NCBI GenBank assembly: GCA_025360015.1
Contig: JANYCZ010000057.1
Coordinates: 62,001-126,000, forward strand
DNA from: Verrucomicrobiota bacterium
GTDB lineage: Bacteria; Verrucomicrobiota; Verrucomicrobiia; Verrucomicrobiales; Verrucomicrobiaceae
Reading direction: 5' to 3'
DNA length: 64,000 nt
Shown here: piece by piece, positions 45,312-54,961 of the stretch
Layout of the letters: every line of letters begins with the position of its first letter
Position numbering within the stretch: the stretch's first letter is position 1
Made by a program: the position numbers and the translations under genes
Notes under the pieces: model-generated
Databases searched by the model: none
What the model saw: only the letters and a program-made list of their open reading frames with translations
Told to the model about the DNA's origin: nothing

Positions 45312-46850
45312 ATGCATCACACGATGAAAGACCCGACGCATTTGCACAACGGAACCCAAGGAGGAAAAATCTTGTCCTGCATCGAGCGCTCGTATTGGAC
45401 CGGTACGCAGTTTCGCGCGACGCGGAGAAATCCTGTCCGCGTGCATGTAGAGCAGCAGCAGAGGCTGCGGCAGTTGCTCGAGACCACGCGTGTCCGTTCA
45501 TCGTATTATCGGGAGAAATACCGCCACATCGATCCAGGCTGCACCAACCTGGTTGAGTTTCCTGTCATGACCAAGGCGGAGATGATGAGCCATTTTGACC
45601 AGGTGGTGACTGATCCGGCCGTCACCCGCTCCGGTGTCGAGCATTTCATTGAGGACATCCGAAACGTCAAAGAAGCCTTTCTCGGCAAATACACCGTTTC
45701 TCATACCTCCGGCAGCCAGGGACAACCCACGTTGATCGTGCAGAATCAATTGGGGCTGGATCTGCTGTTTGCTTTTCAGATGACGCGTGGAAACTATGGA
45801 CATCACGGCGGCCTCCTAGGCTTCATAGAAGCGATGCAGAGAATCAGGCAGCCGGCCCGGCTTGCGGTGATCATCAATCAGCAGGGTTTTTTCCCTTCCG
45901 CCTGGATCTGGCAGCACCTTCCGGAATACATGCGTGTGTACATGCAGTTCTTGTTTGTGCCCGCGTCTGATCCTGACCTCGTCAAAAAGATCAATGAGTT
46001 CAGTCCCAATGTGCTGAGCGCCACACCGGCGACGATGGATCTGCTGTCATTGAAGACAGACCAGTTTCGCCTGCCAAAGCTGCGGCAGGTGGTGACGTGG
46101 AGTGAAACGCTGACATCCGCAGCACGCCGCCGGATTACGGAAGCCTTCCGTGTGCCGCTGATGGACAACTATGCCTCGGGTGAATGCATGTTTCTCACCA
46201 ATGGATGCCCGAGTGCAACAGGGGCGCACGTGAATGCTGACTGGGCCATCCTGGAAGTGGTGGATGAAAACTACCAGCCTGTCGTCCCCGGTCGGCTCGG
46301 AAACAAAGTTCTGCTGACCAATCTGGCGAACACCGTCCAGCCGTTCATCCGGTATGAGATTGGCGACAGGCTGATCATGGCCACTGAACCGTGCGGATGC
46401 GGCAACCGGATGCCAAGGATCGAAAAGATTGTAGGACGTGTGGCGGACTTTTTCTGGGTGCGGACATCCACGGGCTACCGCCCTTTGACCGCCTATCCTT
46501 TTCAACATGCTTTTGATTATCGGCGCGAGGTGCGTGAATGGCAGGCTGAGCAGGTGGAGCGCAATACGATTGTGGTCAGGCTGGAGCCTATTCCTGGGGC
46601 AGTTCCTGATCTGGTCGCCGCACAGAAACGGCTCGAAGAACGTCTGGCGCTGACGGGGCTGCGGCAGGACTTGGAGATCCGTCTCGAAACCGTGACGCGC
46701 CTGGCAACGGATGTCTATACGTCAAAATTTCGACGCATGATCAGCCGCGTGGGCATCCCGCAAGATCTTGATCAGCCACTGAGAGAAGTCGCGGAAGACT
46801 TTGCCTCGGAGGAGTGCGCTTTGCATGACTCTGCGCGGGTGCCTGCGTGA
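45312..46850 (+). CDS. PaaK/CapK-like adenylate-forming enzyme
   Basis: A protein of about 512 residues of the phenylacetate-CoA ligase-like group in the ANL superfamily. Visible motifs are the phosphate-binding loop VSHTSGSQGQPTL, the A5-type NYASGECMFL, and IRYEIGDR with the conserved Gly-Asp. A CGCG cluster (EPCGCGNRM) near residue 370 is common in this subgroup. Enzymes of the family activate carboxylates as acyl-AMP and then thioesters; the substrate is unknown. A GTG at 45297 and an ATG at 45324 are alternative starts. No partner acyl-CoA genes lie nearby, so it is an orphan in this context. Confidence 0.82.
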   Translation: MHHTMKDPTHLHNGTQGGKILSCIERSYWTGTQFRATRRNPVRVHVEQQQRLRQLLETTRVRSSYYREKYRHIDPGCTNLVEFPVMTKAEMMSHFDQVVTDPAVTRSGVEHFIEDIRNVKEAFLGKYTVSHTSGSQGQPTLIVQNQLGLDLLFAFQMTRGNYGHHGGLLGFIEAMQRIRQPARLAVIINQQGFFPSAWIWQHLPEYMRVYMQFLFVPASDPDLVKKINEFSPNVLSATPATMDLLSLKTDQFRLPKLRQVVTWSETLTSAARRRITEAFRVPLMDNYASGECMFLTNGCPSATGAHVNADWAILEVVDENYQPVVPGRLGNKVLLTNLANTVQPFIRYEIGDRLIMATEPCGCGNRMPRIEKIVGRVADFFWVRTSTGYRPLTAYPFQHAFDYRREVREWQAEQVERNTIVVRLEPIPGAVPDLVAAQKRLEERLALTGLRQDLEIRLETVTRLATDVYTSKFRRMISRVGIPQDLDQPLREVAEDFASEECALHDSARVPA

Positions 46851-46933
46851 GCCGTTTATTGCAGTGGTCAGCGGTTACATCCGCGGCTTTTTTTAATGCA
46901 GCCAGCACACCCCACCGCCAACGATTCACCAGC

Positions 46934-47281
46934 ATGCTTTTCAATGCTTTAGCCAACAAGGTCAAAGATGTGGCCCTGCAGCAGGTGGCCAAGTGGCTTG
47001 CCAACCGCTATCATCTCAAGCAACTCGGGCGCATCATTGACTTGAAAGTTGACAGTGTCTCTGAGGAAGTCTTCGTAGTGCTGGATCTCCATGGCGAGCG
47101 GAGTCCGATTGAACTCACGATGCATTACCGCGTGATCAGTCCGACTCTGCTGGAGATTGCGGAGGTCAAAGCTTCGCGCCAGTGGATCGCGGAATTCATC
47201 AATCACATGATCCCCGCAGAACAAAAATGCGTGGAGGTATCACCCATGGTCACCCGGGCCTTGTCTAAAATCTCGAAGTGA
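46934..47281 (+). CDS. Hypothetical protein (115 residues)
   Basis: I do not recognise a family. An N-terminal amphipathic helix (MLFNALANKVKDVALQQVAKWL) is followed by a strand-rich core (IIDLKVDSVSEEVFVVLDLHG, then SPIELTMHYRV) and a C-terminal helix. This could be a small lipid-binding or dimeric alpha/beta protein. A GTG at 46847 overlapping the preceding gene would extend it by 29 residues that look non-coding. It is probably co-transcribed with the PaaK-like gene. Confidence 0.6.
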   Translation: MLFNALANKVKDVALQQVAKWLANRYHLKQLGRIIDLKVDSVSEEVFVVLDLHGERSPIELTMHYRVISPTLLEIAEVKASRQWIAEFINHMIPAEQKCVEVSPMVTRALSKISK

Positions 47282-47302
47282 CCCATCGCTGTCCGAGGCC
47301 GC

Positions 47303-47551
47303 TCAAGAGCGTCCTTTGATCAGCCGAAACACCAGCAAGATGAGTATTGCACCACCGACTGAAGCGATAAATCCCACGGGTTGGCCTTCTGTATACCACC
47401 CAGCAGACCGCCCCAAAAATCCGGCGAGCATCGAGCCCACCACGCCCAGCAGCATGGTTACGAGGCAGCCACCGGGGTCTCTGCCTGGGGTGAGAAATTT
47501 AGCGACGACACCAACGACAAGGCCAATGAGGAGCATCCAGAGAAAGGTCAT
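47303..47551 (-). CDS. GlsB/YeaQ/YmgE family membrane protein
   Basis: An 82-residue protein with three hydrophobic segments and the family pattern: WMLLIGLVVGVVAKFLTPG, then DPGGCLVTMLLGVVGSMLAGFLG, and a final GGAILILLVFRLI. The family (transglycosylase-associated protein) is small, membrane-bound and often stress-induced. It lies 21 bp from the convergent hypothetical gene. Confidence 0.92.
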   Translation of the reverse strand: MTFLWMLLIGLVVGVVAKFLTPGRDPGGCLVTMLLGVVGSMLAGFLGRSAGWYTEGQPVGFIASVGGAILILLVFRLIKGRS

Positions 47552-47655
47552 AATGTGTGAGGAGTTAGAAGGGTGAACTGATCACACGCATATCGCCGCA
47601 CAGGTCGGCCTCGGTTGCCTCGGAGTGAAAAGTGCCGCGATTTGAATGCAGGATG

Positions 47656-48297
47656 CTATTGTGGCAGCGTCTCTGGAGCGGGCATTCTGCCGGGAACGAT
47701 GTCCACTCGTGTGCCAGGTTTTACCCACTGGGACAAACGGATGATGTCCCTTGACCCCATGCGCACGCAACCCCACGACACCGCGCTTTTCAGGCATTTC
47801 TCGGCGGTCGTCCCATGTATGTAAATGCAGCGCTGCATGGCTCGTGCGTTGCAGGGCTCCCTGCCACGCAGTCGCAGAATGCGGGTGACAATGGCGTCAT
47901 ATCCCGGTGTATTCGCCCGCAGGATTTGGCCCGTCGGCCGACGCCCGCGCAGCAGTGCGCCCTTCGGCAGGCCTTCGCCAATAATATCGACGACTTCCAA
48001 ATGGCCGGTGGGCGTGAGGCAGGAGTGAAGCTTGTCTCCCAGGCCAAACCGTGAGGTGCTGACTGGATAGTGTTTTTTCGGCGTACTGTTTTCAAACGTC
48101 ACCATCATCTGTTCTTCCACACTGACGACAATGCGCTGCGTCGGCACTGGCTGGGGACACGGGCAGCGTTTGGAGAAAAAGGAAGAGCCATGTCCCTGAT
48201 ATAAGGGGCATTTCTGGGCGCAGCCGGTCAGGCCACAAAAGGCCATGAACTGAGAGATTTGGATGAGTTTCAGCAGGCTGCGCGGACACCGATTCAT
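47656..48297 (-). CDS. L,D-transpeptidase (YkuD) lipoprotein
   Basis: A 213-residue envelope enzyme. The N-terminal signal ends in a probable lipobox, LTGC (Cys about 26). The YkuD catalytic motif reads IHGTTAEKC, then SWGCVRM, with His161 and nucleophile Cys177. Such enzymes form 3-3 peptidoglycan cross-links or attach proteins to peptidoglycan. A Cys/Pro-rich segment (KRCPCPQPVP) after the lipobox is unusual and may form a disulfide. It is divergent from the small lipoprotein at 48464. Confidence 0.9.
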   Translation of the reverse strand: MNRCPRSLLKLIQISQFMAFCGLTGCAQKCPLYQGHGSSFFSKRCPCPQPVPTQRIVVSVEEQMMVTFENSTPKKHYPVSTSRFGLGDKLHSCLTPTGHLEVVDIIGEGLPKGALLRGRRPTGQILRANTPGYDAIVTRILRLRGREPCNARAMQRCIYIHGTTAEKCLKSAVSWGCVRMGSRDIIRLSQWVKPGTRVDIVPGRMPAPETLPQ

Positions 48298-48463
48298 ACT
48301 GTCTTATCGCGCAGATTACTCATTACGGTCGGGCGTCATGCAGACCGCTGCGAGTTCGCATGGTAAGGGTATGTCTCATAAGGCAACCGAATGAAATGTG
48401 AAAAGTTCACCCATCCAGCCGACGTGTGGCTGACGATGCCATAGTGTCCAACCCTGATCCCTT

Positions 48464-48766
48464 ATGAAACACATTCTATTCACCATTCTCACAGCCGGAG
48501 CCCTTCTTGCTGCCAGCTGCAACAAGCAGAAGCAAGCCATCGATGCTCAAAACGATGCTACCAAAACAGCGATCGAGCATCAAAAAGATGCCGTGGATGC
48601 CAATGCCAAGGAGGCAAAAGCGCAGGCAGAGATCAATGCCAAGGTCGAAAAGGCCAACATCGAAGCCAAGCAGGCATCCGACCAAGCCCAGCTCGATGCT
48701 GAAAAGAAGAAGGCCGATGCCGAGGCCGCCGCAGCCAAGGCCAGAGTCGATGCCGAGAAAAAGTAA
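48464..48766 (+). CDS. Small Ala/Lys-rich coiled-coil lipoprotein
   Basis: A 100-residue protein. The lipobox LAASC (Cys19) ends the signal sequence. The rest is one long amphipathic helix of Ala, Lys, Glu, Asp and Gln with almost no other residues, predicted to be a rod. By design it resembles Lpp-type or tether lipoproteins linking outer membrane and peptidoglycan; the neighbouring L,D-transpeptidase gene fits that idea. Both points are inferences. Confidence 0.78.
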   Translation: MKHILFTILTAGALLAASCNKQKQAIDAQNDATKTAIEHQKDAVDANAKEAKAQAEINAKVEKANIEAKQASDQAQLDAEKKKADAEAAAAKARVDAEKK

Positions 48767-48866
48767 TCGCATCCCGAGGAACGGGCCGGTGCGTGGCTCC
48801 GCTCTTTTGGACACCGTTCAATTCCCAACCCAAACTAACTAGCAGCAAACCCAACAACAACACACT

Positions 48867-49010
48867 ATGAAAACATCCTTCAAACGCCTTGCTCTTCTCG
48901 TTCTCGCCTCAGCCGTCTGGACTCTTGTCGGCACCAGCTGCCGCACCGTGCGTGGCTTCGGCCAGGACGTCGAGCACGTAGGCGGTCACATCGAACACGC
49001 CTCCCGCTAA
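48867..49010 (+). CDS. Entericidin-like small lipoprotein
   Basis: A 47-residue peptide encoded by an ATG at 48867 and a TAA at 49008. The signal sequence ends in lipobox GTSC (Cys25). The mature part, CRTVRGFGQDVEHVGGHIEH, matches the entericidin A/B pattern C-x-T-x-x-G-x-G-x-D-x-x-x-x-G. Entericidins are envelope lipoproteins of a toxin/antidote-like stress module. Only one copy is present. A terminator follows after 16 bp. Confidence 0.85.
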   Translation: MKTSFKRLALLVLASAVWTLVGTSCRTVRGFGQDVEHVGGHIEHASR

Positions 49011-49026
49011 ACGATTCGCCATCGTT

Positions 49027-49075
49027 AAAAGCGTTGCTGATGAAGCCTGTCAGGTTTTGCGGCAACGCTTTTTTT
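49027..49075 (+). terminator. Terminator of the entericidin-like gene
   Basis: AAAAGCGTTGC pairs with GCAACGCTTTT across a 24-nt loop, followed by further T residues. It is 16 bp after the stop codon. Confidence 0.85.
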
Positions 49076-49147
49076 ATGCTCAAAAGGCTGCGCGTTCCTA
49101 GGCGCAGTCCTTTTCAACTAGACACCCATCTCTGCCAAATTCCCATC

Positions 49148-49363
49148 ATGAAACCATCCGTCATCTCCATCCTGCTTATCGTCATCGGCGCCGCCATGCT
49201 TGCTTATCAGGGCTTCACATACACCACCCGAGAAAAAGCCATCGACCTTGGCCCAATCCAGGTGACTGCTGAAAAGCAGCACTACGTTTACCTGCCGCCT
49301 GTCATCGGCGGATTGCTGCTGGTTGGCGGTATTCTCATGCTCGTGAAGTCCAAGGGGAGATAG
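49148..49363 (+). CDS. Small two-helix membrane protein
   Basis: A 71-residue protein with hydrophobic segments at both ends (VISILLIVIGAAMLAYQGF and PPVIGGLLLVGGILMLV). A short loop between them (about 24-47) contains FTYTTREKAIDLGPIQV. This hairpin layout resembles DUF3185-type proteins, but the assignment is tentative. ATG 49148 is chosen; the longer frame from 49034 runs through the upstream terminator. It could be stress-linked like its neighbours. Confidence 0.75.
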   Translation: MKPSVISILLIVIGAAMLAYQGFTYTTREKAIDLGPIQVTAEKQHYVYLPPVIGGLLLVGGILMLVKSKGR

Positions 49364-49511
49364 CCTTGCTCACCGCGCCGCGCAGGATGAACGGACGAGC
49401 CGTCCTGCTGCGGCGTAGATTTAGGCTTTGGACACATCCGGCAGCGGCGCTGAGTGAGATTAACACTGGCAGGAAAGCACAGCCATCCCGGCTTTCCTGG
49501 AAAATACCCTC

Positions 49512-51284
49512 ATGGACACTTTCAATCGCACGCTGTCGCACTTTTTAAAATTTGTCAGTGCGCTTTTGGTCATCGGCACCCTCTATCTGGGCCGTGAAAT
49601 ACTCATCCCTCTGGCCTTGGCATGCTTGTTCACCTTTCTGCTCAATCCCTTGGTGAAGAAACTCTGCCGCTGGGGCGTGCCGCGAGTGCTCAGCCTGGGC
49701 GTGGTGACGGTGGTCTGCTTCTCCACGCTGGCGCTCGTGGCCTGGCTGCTGGGCGGGGAACTGGCCAGTCTGGCCAATGATCTGCCCAATCATCAGCAGA
49801 ACATTCAGCGCCGTATCGTCTCGGTCCATAAGATCGGTGACGCCCCGCTCCTCCATCGCTTGCGGCAGATGGCGGGGGATGTGAGCCAGCCAGCCACACC
49901 TGCCGCCGCCGCAGCGCCCCCCGCCGCCCCCGCAGCTCCTGCTTCGGCGCTGAGCAATGGAGAATCCACGCTGATGAAGGCGCTGAACATGGTCATTTCC
50001 ACACTGGCCCAGGCGCTGGGCATGGCCGCTGTGGTGATCTTGTTCGTGGTCTTCATGCTCCTGCGTCTCGATGACATCAATCAGCGTGTGGCGCGGCTGG
50101 TTGGCTATGGACGGCTCACGCTCACGACCAAGGCGCTCGATGAATCAGGAGGCCGCATCAGCCGCTATCTGCTGATGCAGGGCACGGTGAATGCCATCTA
50201 TGGACTGGTACTTGGCATCGGCATGGCATTGATCGGACTTCCCTACGTCCTGCTATGGGGAGTGATGGCGGCTATCTTTCGTTTCATTCCTTACGCAGGA
50301 TCGTGGATCGTGACCGCGCTGCTCTTCAGTTTGAGCCTGGCCATCTTTGACGGCTGGACCCAGCCGCTCATGGTGGTGGCATTCGTCATCACTCTTGAAC
50401 TGATGACCAACATGCTGCTGGAGCCCATGCTTTACGGGCACAGCGTGGGGATGTCGGATTTTGCGCTGCTGCTGGCCGTGGCTTTCTGGACCTGGATCTG
50501 GGGAGGCGTGGGACTGGTGCTGGCGACACCACTCACCGTCTGCTTCGTGGTGTTCTGCAAGCACGCCCCTTCGTTCGAATGGGTGGACATCTTGATGGGG
50601 GAAAATCCGCAGCCGCACCCGCACTTGAGCTATTACCAATATCACCTGGCTGGCAATGAAGACGCCGCGCAGACCCTGCTTGAAAACTCGCTGAAAAAGG
50701 ATGGGATGGAAGCGGCAATGGAAGGCGTTGCCTTGCCTGCGCTTGCTTTGACCCGACGTGAAGAGGTCCTGAGCAAGCTCGATCATGATGAGGCGGCACA
50801 GATTTATCAAAGCATGCGCTCAGTCCTTACCTTGGTGCAGGAGAGTGCAGAGAGCGCCCCGACTACTCCAGCGCAGGGGGAAGACCCAGCGGTCATTCCA
50901 CCCGCAGCGCTGCAGGTTTACGGACGCGCTTTGCATGGCGAGGCCGATGCACAGGCGCTGGAGATGCTGGCGCTTCTTCTGCCCCGCACCTTAGCGCTGG
51001 AGGTGAATGCCGAACCTCGCCTCATTGGCGAACTGGTGCATGACCTTGAAATGAAAAAGCCGGACATGGTGTGCATCAGCGCGATGCCGCTGCGTGCTCA
51101 ACTGGACGCAAAAACTCTCTGTCGCAGGCTGCGCGCCAAACTTCCGGATCTCAAGATCCTCGTCTGCCGCTGGGGGCTTCCCGATCAGGAACTCGATCCC
51201 AAGCCGCTGCGTGAAGCCGGTGCCACGTGGGTGGTTTCCACACTCAAGGAAGCGCGGGAGGTGATGGAAAGCCGGCTGGAATAG
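49512..51284 (+). CDS. AI-2E family (PerM-like) transporter with a soluble C-terminal domain
   Basis: A 590-residue membrane protein. The first ~345 residues form the AI-2E/PerM permease fold. It shows early helices (LALACLFTFLLNPLVKKL), a loop with an Ala/Pro-rich insert near residues 118-148, and the core region GLPYVLLWGVMAAIFRFIPY with a later LEPMLYGHSVG. The remaining ~245 residues are soluble, include helices around EEVLSKLDHDEAAQIYQ, and end in an alpha/beta segment resembling a cobalamin-binding Rossmann fold (PDMVCISAMPLRAQL). Family members export AI-2 or Na+, or are uncharacterised. The PLD gene follows after 36 bp. Confidence 0.88.
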   Translation: MDTFNRTLSHFLKFVSALLVIGTLYLGREILIPLALACLFTFLLNPLVKKLCRWGVPRVLSLGVVTVVCFSTLALVAWLLGGELASLANDLPNHQQNIQRRIVSVHKIGDAPLLHRLRQMAGDVSQPATPAAAAAPPAAPAAPASALSNGESTLMKALNMVISTLAQALGMAAVVILFVVFMLLRLDDINQRVARLVGYGRLTLTTKALDESGGRISRYLLMQGTVNAIYGLVLGIGMALIGLPYVLLWGVMAAIFRFIPYAGSWIVTALLFSLSLAIFDGWTQPLMVVAFVITLELMTNMLLEPMLYGHSVGMSDFALLLAVAFWTWIWGGVGLVLATPLTVCFVVFCKHAPSFEWVDILMGENPQPHPHLSYYQYHLAGNEDAAQTLLENSLKKDGMEAAMEGVALPALALTRREEVLSKLDHDEAAQIYQSMRSVLTLVQESAESAPTTPAQGEDPAVIPPAALQVYGRALHGEADAQALEMLALLLPRTLALEVNAEPRLIGELVHDLEMKKPDMVCISAMPLRAQLDAKTLCRRLRAKLPDLKILVCRWGLPDQELDPKPLREAGATWVVSTLKEAREVMESRLE

Positions 51285-51320
51285 TGCGAGGAAATTCAAG
51301 GATGTGGACCTCTTCTCTGC

Positions 51321-52517
51321 ATGCATGCGAATCCTCAGCCACACTTCTCCACAGCGGACGGTCATGCCTTTCACTGGCATGATACGGGAGCGAAGTTTTT
51401 AAAGGCCGAACTGGATGCCATCGCAGCGACACAGTCCAGCATCCGCCTGGAGCATTACATCTTTCGGGCTTCGGCAGTAGGTGAACGTTTTCGCGATGCG
51501 ATGACGGACGCGGCCCGCCGTGGTGTGCAGGTGACGCTGATCCTGGATGACGTGGGCTGCTGGGGGCTCCCACGCAGCTACTTCAGCGGACTCATGGCTC
51601 TGGGTGCGAAGGTCATCTGGTTCAATCCGGTGCGCTGGCGCTTCTGGGCGTTTCGGGATCATCGCAAGCTTTTGGTGGTAGATGATGCCCAGGCATTCAT
51701 CGGCGGGTGCAACATTGCGCCTGAATATGCAGGCGATGGCGTCAGCGAAGGCTGGCGTGATGGCGGCATTTCTGTCACGGGGCCGGTGGTGAAGCACCTC
51801 ATTGAATCCTTTGAATCGCAGGCCGGGATTGCCGGAAATAAAATATGGCAGGTGCACAAAAAGAAAGGCCGCAGCGGCTGGATGAAGGCTGGAGAGGATG
51901 TGTCCGTGCTGCTCACGCGGCCGGGGCTGCACCAAGGAGTGTTTCAGCGTGCACTGCGAGGGGATCTGCTGCATGCGCAGGATGTCTGCATCACCATGGC
52001 TTATTTCCTGCCGGTGGGGCGTGTCAAAAAAATGCTGCTGCGCGCTGCCAGATTCGCCCGCAGTTTCCGCCTGCTGCTGCCCGGCAAAAGCGATGTGCCA
52101 CTGATCCAGGTGGCGGCACGGGCACTGTATGGCGGCTTTCAACGGCGCGGCGCGCAGATTCATGAATACCAGCCGCAGGTGCTGCATGCGAAAGTCCTCA
52201 TTGTGGATGACATCGTTTACATCGGCTCCGCGAATCTTGATCCGCGCAGTCTCTCGATCAACTTTGAGATCATGCTGCGCATTCGCAGCGCGGCGCTGGC
52301 TCAGCGGGCGCGCAGCACCTTTGAGCGCGACCTCCGCCATAGCCGCCGGGTCAGGATGGGTTCATGGAAAAAACCCTCCGGCTGGTGGCAGCGCATCAAA
52401 CAGAAGCTTGCGCGCTTCATTTTCACCCGGTTGGATCTGGGTGTGGCGCAGTTCTTCGTGCAGAAAACCGAGGCTGGGACTCGCCGCACAGGCGGTCATC
52501 ATCGGCCCATGCACTGA
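51321..52517 (+). CDS. Phospholipase D family protein, cardiolipin synthase-like
   Basis: A 398-residue enzyme with two HKD motifs: HRKLLVVDD (His114) and HAKVLIVDD (His289), each followed by the expected Gly-Gly/Gly-Ser and Asn-containing stretch ([18 protein letters not shown]). This is the layout of bacterial cardiolipin synthases, which join two phosphatidylglycerols. It lacks the N-terminal membrane helices of ClsA, making it closer to ClsB/ClsC. The C-terminus is basic. It lies between the AI-2E and UbiB-like genes in a likely operon. Confidence 0.9.
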   Translation: MHANPQPHFSTADGHAFHWHDTGAKFLKAELDAIAATQSSIRLEHYIFRASAVGERFRDAMTDAARRGVQVTLILDDVGCWGLPRSYFSGLMALGAKVIWFNPVRWRFWAFRDHRKLLVVDDAQAFIGGCNIAPEYAGDGVSEGWRDGGISVTGPVVKHLIESFESQAGIAGNKIWQVHKKKGRSGWMKAGEDVSVLLTRPGLHQGVFQRALRGDLLHAQDVCITMAYFLPVGRVKKMLLRAARFARSFRLLLPGKSDVPLIQVAARALYGGFQRRGAQIHEYQPQVLHAKVLIVDDIVYIGSANLDPRSLSINFEIMLRIRSAALAQRARSTFERDLRHSRRVRMGSWKKPSGWWQRIKQKLARFIFTRLDLGVAQFFVQKTEAGTRRTGGHHRPMH

Positions 52518-52611
52518 TGCCGCCGGGCTCGCAGAGTGCGATTTCAAAGCTCAATCGAGCGTCTGCTCCGATAGGATGATGGGACCCTCATCCATGGTCT
52601 CCTTTTTATCC

Positions 52612-54270
52612 ATGAGCCTCTCCTTAAAACCCGCCAATCTCAAACGTTACCGTGATCTGCTCATGCTGTTCTACAAGTATGGGCATGGGGATCTGGTCAA
52701 AAATGCGCCGGTGATCGATGATCCGCTGCCGCACTCTCCAGCACCGCCCATGCCGCTGGAGGCCAAGGAACTGGCCAATGATGTCGAAAAACTCGGCCCT
52801 ACCTACATCAAGCTCGCGCAGCTTCTGTCCACGCGTTCAGACATGGTGCCACAGGGGTACATGGATGCTCTTTCACGCCTGCAGGACCACGTGGAGCCCT
52901 TTTCATTTGAGCAGGTGCAGGCGATTGTTTCCATTGAGGTGGGCGCACGCTTGTCGAAAGCCTTCGCCGAGTTTGATCCAGCGCCCATCGCGGCTGCCTC
53001 TCTGGGGCAGGTGCATCGGGCGGTGCTACGCAGCGGCCAGCAGGTGGTGGTGAAAGTGCAGCGTCCCGACGCGCGGCAGAACGTTTCTGAAGACCTGGAG
53101 GCCATGACCGAGCTCGCGGCGTTTTTGGAAGAACACACCGAGATGGGTCGCCGTTATGGCTTGGTGCAAATCGTGGAGGAACTGCGCAAATCCCTGCTGC
53201 GGGAGCTGGACTACCGGCTCGAGGCCCAAAATTTGCTGCTGATGCGTGAGCACCTGAGTGCCTTTGAACGCATCCTGATCCCCGCACCGGTGGAGGACTA
53301 CTCCACGGGCCGCGTGCTGACGATGGAACATGTGACCGGGCAAAAAATCACAAAATTCAGTCCGCTCATTCGGGTGGACATTGATGGGGATGGTCTGGCC
53401 GAAGAATTGTTCAAGGCCTATCTGCATCAGATTTTGGTGGTGGGTGTGTTTCATGCCGACCCCCACCCCGGCAATATTTTTTTAACGGATGATCATCGCA
53501 TCGCTCTGCTGGATCTTGGCATGGTTGGCCGGCTCGGCAGCAACATGCAAGATCTCCTGCTCAAGCTCCTGCTGGGCATCAGCGAAGGGAATGGCGACCA
53601 AGCCGCGAAGGTGGCGGAAAAAATGGGTGAGCCGGATGAAGACTTCGATGCACTGGTCTTTAAACGCAAGATTGCGGATCTCGTCAGTCAGCAGCGTGGC
53701 GCGAATCTAAGTGATCTCCAAATAGGCAAGGTGGTGCTGGAAGTGCAAAAAATCGCAGGCGACTGCCATCTGCGCGTGCCGCCAGAATTCACCCTTCTGG
53801 GTAAGACCTTGCTCAATCTGGATCTCGTCGGGCGCACGCTCTCGCCTACCTTTGACCCAAATGAATCCGTGCGTCGCAATGCGGCCAAGATCATGCACGA
53901 GCAGGCGCTCAAGAGCTTCTCCTCGGGCAATCTTTTCGGCCTGATGCTGGAGGCGAAGGAGTTTTTGGAAAAGCTGCCTTCACGTCTCAATCAATTCATG
54001 GACCTGGTGTCGAACAATAAACTGCGGGTCAAGGTGGATTCGTTTAATGAAAATCTCATGGTCACGACCCTGCAGAAAATCGCGAACCGCATCACCCTGG
54101 GGCTCATCCTGGCTTCTTTGATCGTGGGGGCGGCGCTGCTCATGCGTGTGGAGACATCGTTCCGCATCTTTGGTTATCCGGGCGTGGCCATGCTGTTCTT
54201 TTTTCTCGCCACTGGCGGTGCGCTGGCTCTTGCCTGGCAGATCGTGCGCAGCGACCATTCGGAACGGTAA
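52612..54270 (+). CDS. UbiB/AarF (ABC1) family atypical kinase
   Basis: A protein of about 552 residues. It shows the KxGQ-like element [18 protein letters not shown], the Ala-rich loop [11 protein letters not shown], Lys in [19 protein letters not shown] (His281) as the catalytic segment, and [10 protein letters not shown] as the metal-binding loop. Two C-terminal hydrophobic helices (about 500-545) anchor it. The family supports quinone or lipid metabolism with ATPase rather than protein kinase activity; a lipid-related role beside the PLD gene is plausible. Upstream in-frame ATGs at 52576, 52579 and 52594 are alternatives. Confidence 0.92.
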   Translation: MSLSLKPANLKRYRDLLMLFYKYGHGDLVKNAPVIDDPLPHSPAPPMPLEAKELANDVEKLGPTYIKLAQLLSTRSDMVPQGYMDALSRLQDHVEPFSFEQVQAIVSIEVGARLSKAFAEFDPAPIAAASLGQVHRAVLRSGQQVVVKVQRPDARQNVSEDLEAMTELAAFLEEHTEMGRRYGLVQIVEELRKSLLRELDYRLEAQNLLLMREHLSAFERILIPAPVEDYSTGRVLTMEHVTGQKITKFSPLIRVDIDGDGLAEELFKAYLHQILVVGVFHADPHPGNIFLTDDHRIALLDLGMVGRLGSNMQDLLLKLLLGISEGNGDQAAKVAEKMGEPDEDFDALVFKRKIADLVSQQRGANLSDLQIGKVVLEVQKIAGDCHLRVPPEFTLLGKTLLNLDLVGRTLSPTFDPNESVRRNAAKIMHEQALKSFSSGNLFGLMLEAKEFLEKLPSRLNQFMDLVSNNKLRVKVDSFNENLMVTTLQKIANRITLGLILASLIVGAALLMRVETSFRIFGYPGVAMLFFFLATGGALALAWQIVRSDHSER

Positions 54271-54285
54271 GCTTTAAAAATGAAA

Positions 54286-54317
54286 ACCCGTCCGACCACC
54301 TGAAGGGTCGGACGGGT
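54286..54317 (-). terminator. Hairpin terminator, mainly for the minus-strand secreted protein
   Basis: ACCCGTCCGACC pairs with GGTCGGACGGGT around an 8-nt loop. On the minus strand it is followed by TTTCATTTTT. It may also serve the convergent UbiB-like gene. Confidence 0.82.
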
Positions 54318-54340
54318 ATGGAAGCTGTGTTAGGAGCTAA

Positions 54341-54796
54341 CTAGCTTCGATGGAAGAAGGGCATGTGCCAGCCCTTGCTTTTCGTGTTCGTGGGTACGGT
54401 GTTCGCATTCGCGTTTTTCCAGGATGCGTTGGTTCTTTGTACTGGAGTATTGTTGCGACCCGAATGACCGAACCAGCCGCGGTTGGAGCTGCTGGCATGG
54501 TGAAACCACCCAGGGCTGCGATCAGACCGATTCACGCCGGGCTGGGAGATGGTTCGGTTACGACCGGTCATCTTGTCCCAAAAGCTGCGGTTCTGAACGT
54601 TGGTTCTGGTGGTGGTGGAGACGATCTTTTGCGGTGTTTGCTGATTGTCCTGGTACAAGCCGCTGTTGGAATCAGTGCGAGTGCTGTGATCGAATGAGGT
54701 GCCGAAAGAACCACCGACGGAGGGGTCGCTTTGGGCCGATGCTGTCACTGCGAGGGCAAGTGCTGCCAGCGCAGGAAGAAGTGAGTTGAATTTCAT
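54341..54796 (-). CDS. Secreted low-complexity protein, Asn/Ser/Arg-rich
   Basis: A 151-residue exported protein. The signal peptide is MKFNSLLPALAALALAVTAS with probable cleavage after ASA. The mature part is rich in Asn, Ser, Thr, Arg and Trp and carries repeated motifs around W-F-H and G-W-F-G-H. It ends in HMPFFHRS. No enzyme motif is visible. It may be a surface or matrix protein. The start is set by the signal peptide; the frame is open to 55099. It is divergent from the MocR-type gene, with 165 bp between. Confidence 0.7.
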   Translation of the reverse strand: MKFNSLLPALAALALAVTASAQSDPSVGGSFGTSFDHSTRTDSNSGLYQDNQQTPQKIVSTTTRTNVQNRSFWDKMTGRNRTISQPGVNRSDRSPGWFHHASSSNRGWFGHSGRNNTPVQRTNASWKNANANTVPTNTKSKGWHMPFFHRS

Positions 54797-54961
54797 AGGG
54801 GTATGGGGGTTGTCCCACAAACTAATCGTTCTCTGGGGCGCTTCCGGGCTCAGGCTTTGGCCGGAGGGCGGGCTCGGGGGCAAGCCCCCCTTGGGGGGAG
54901 CGAAGAACCGAATGGCAAAACTGGACATGCCGTGTTTCCAGTGATTGAGGTAGTGTGGAAC

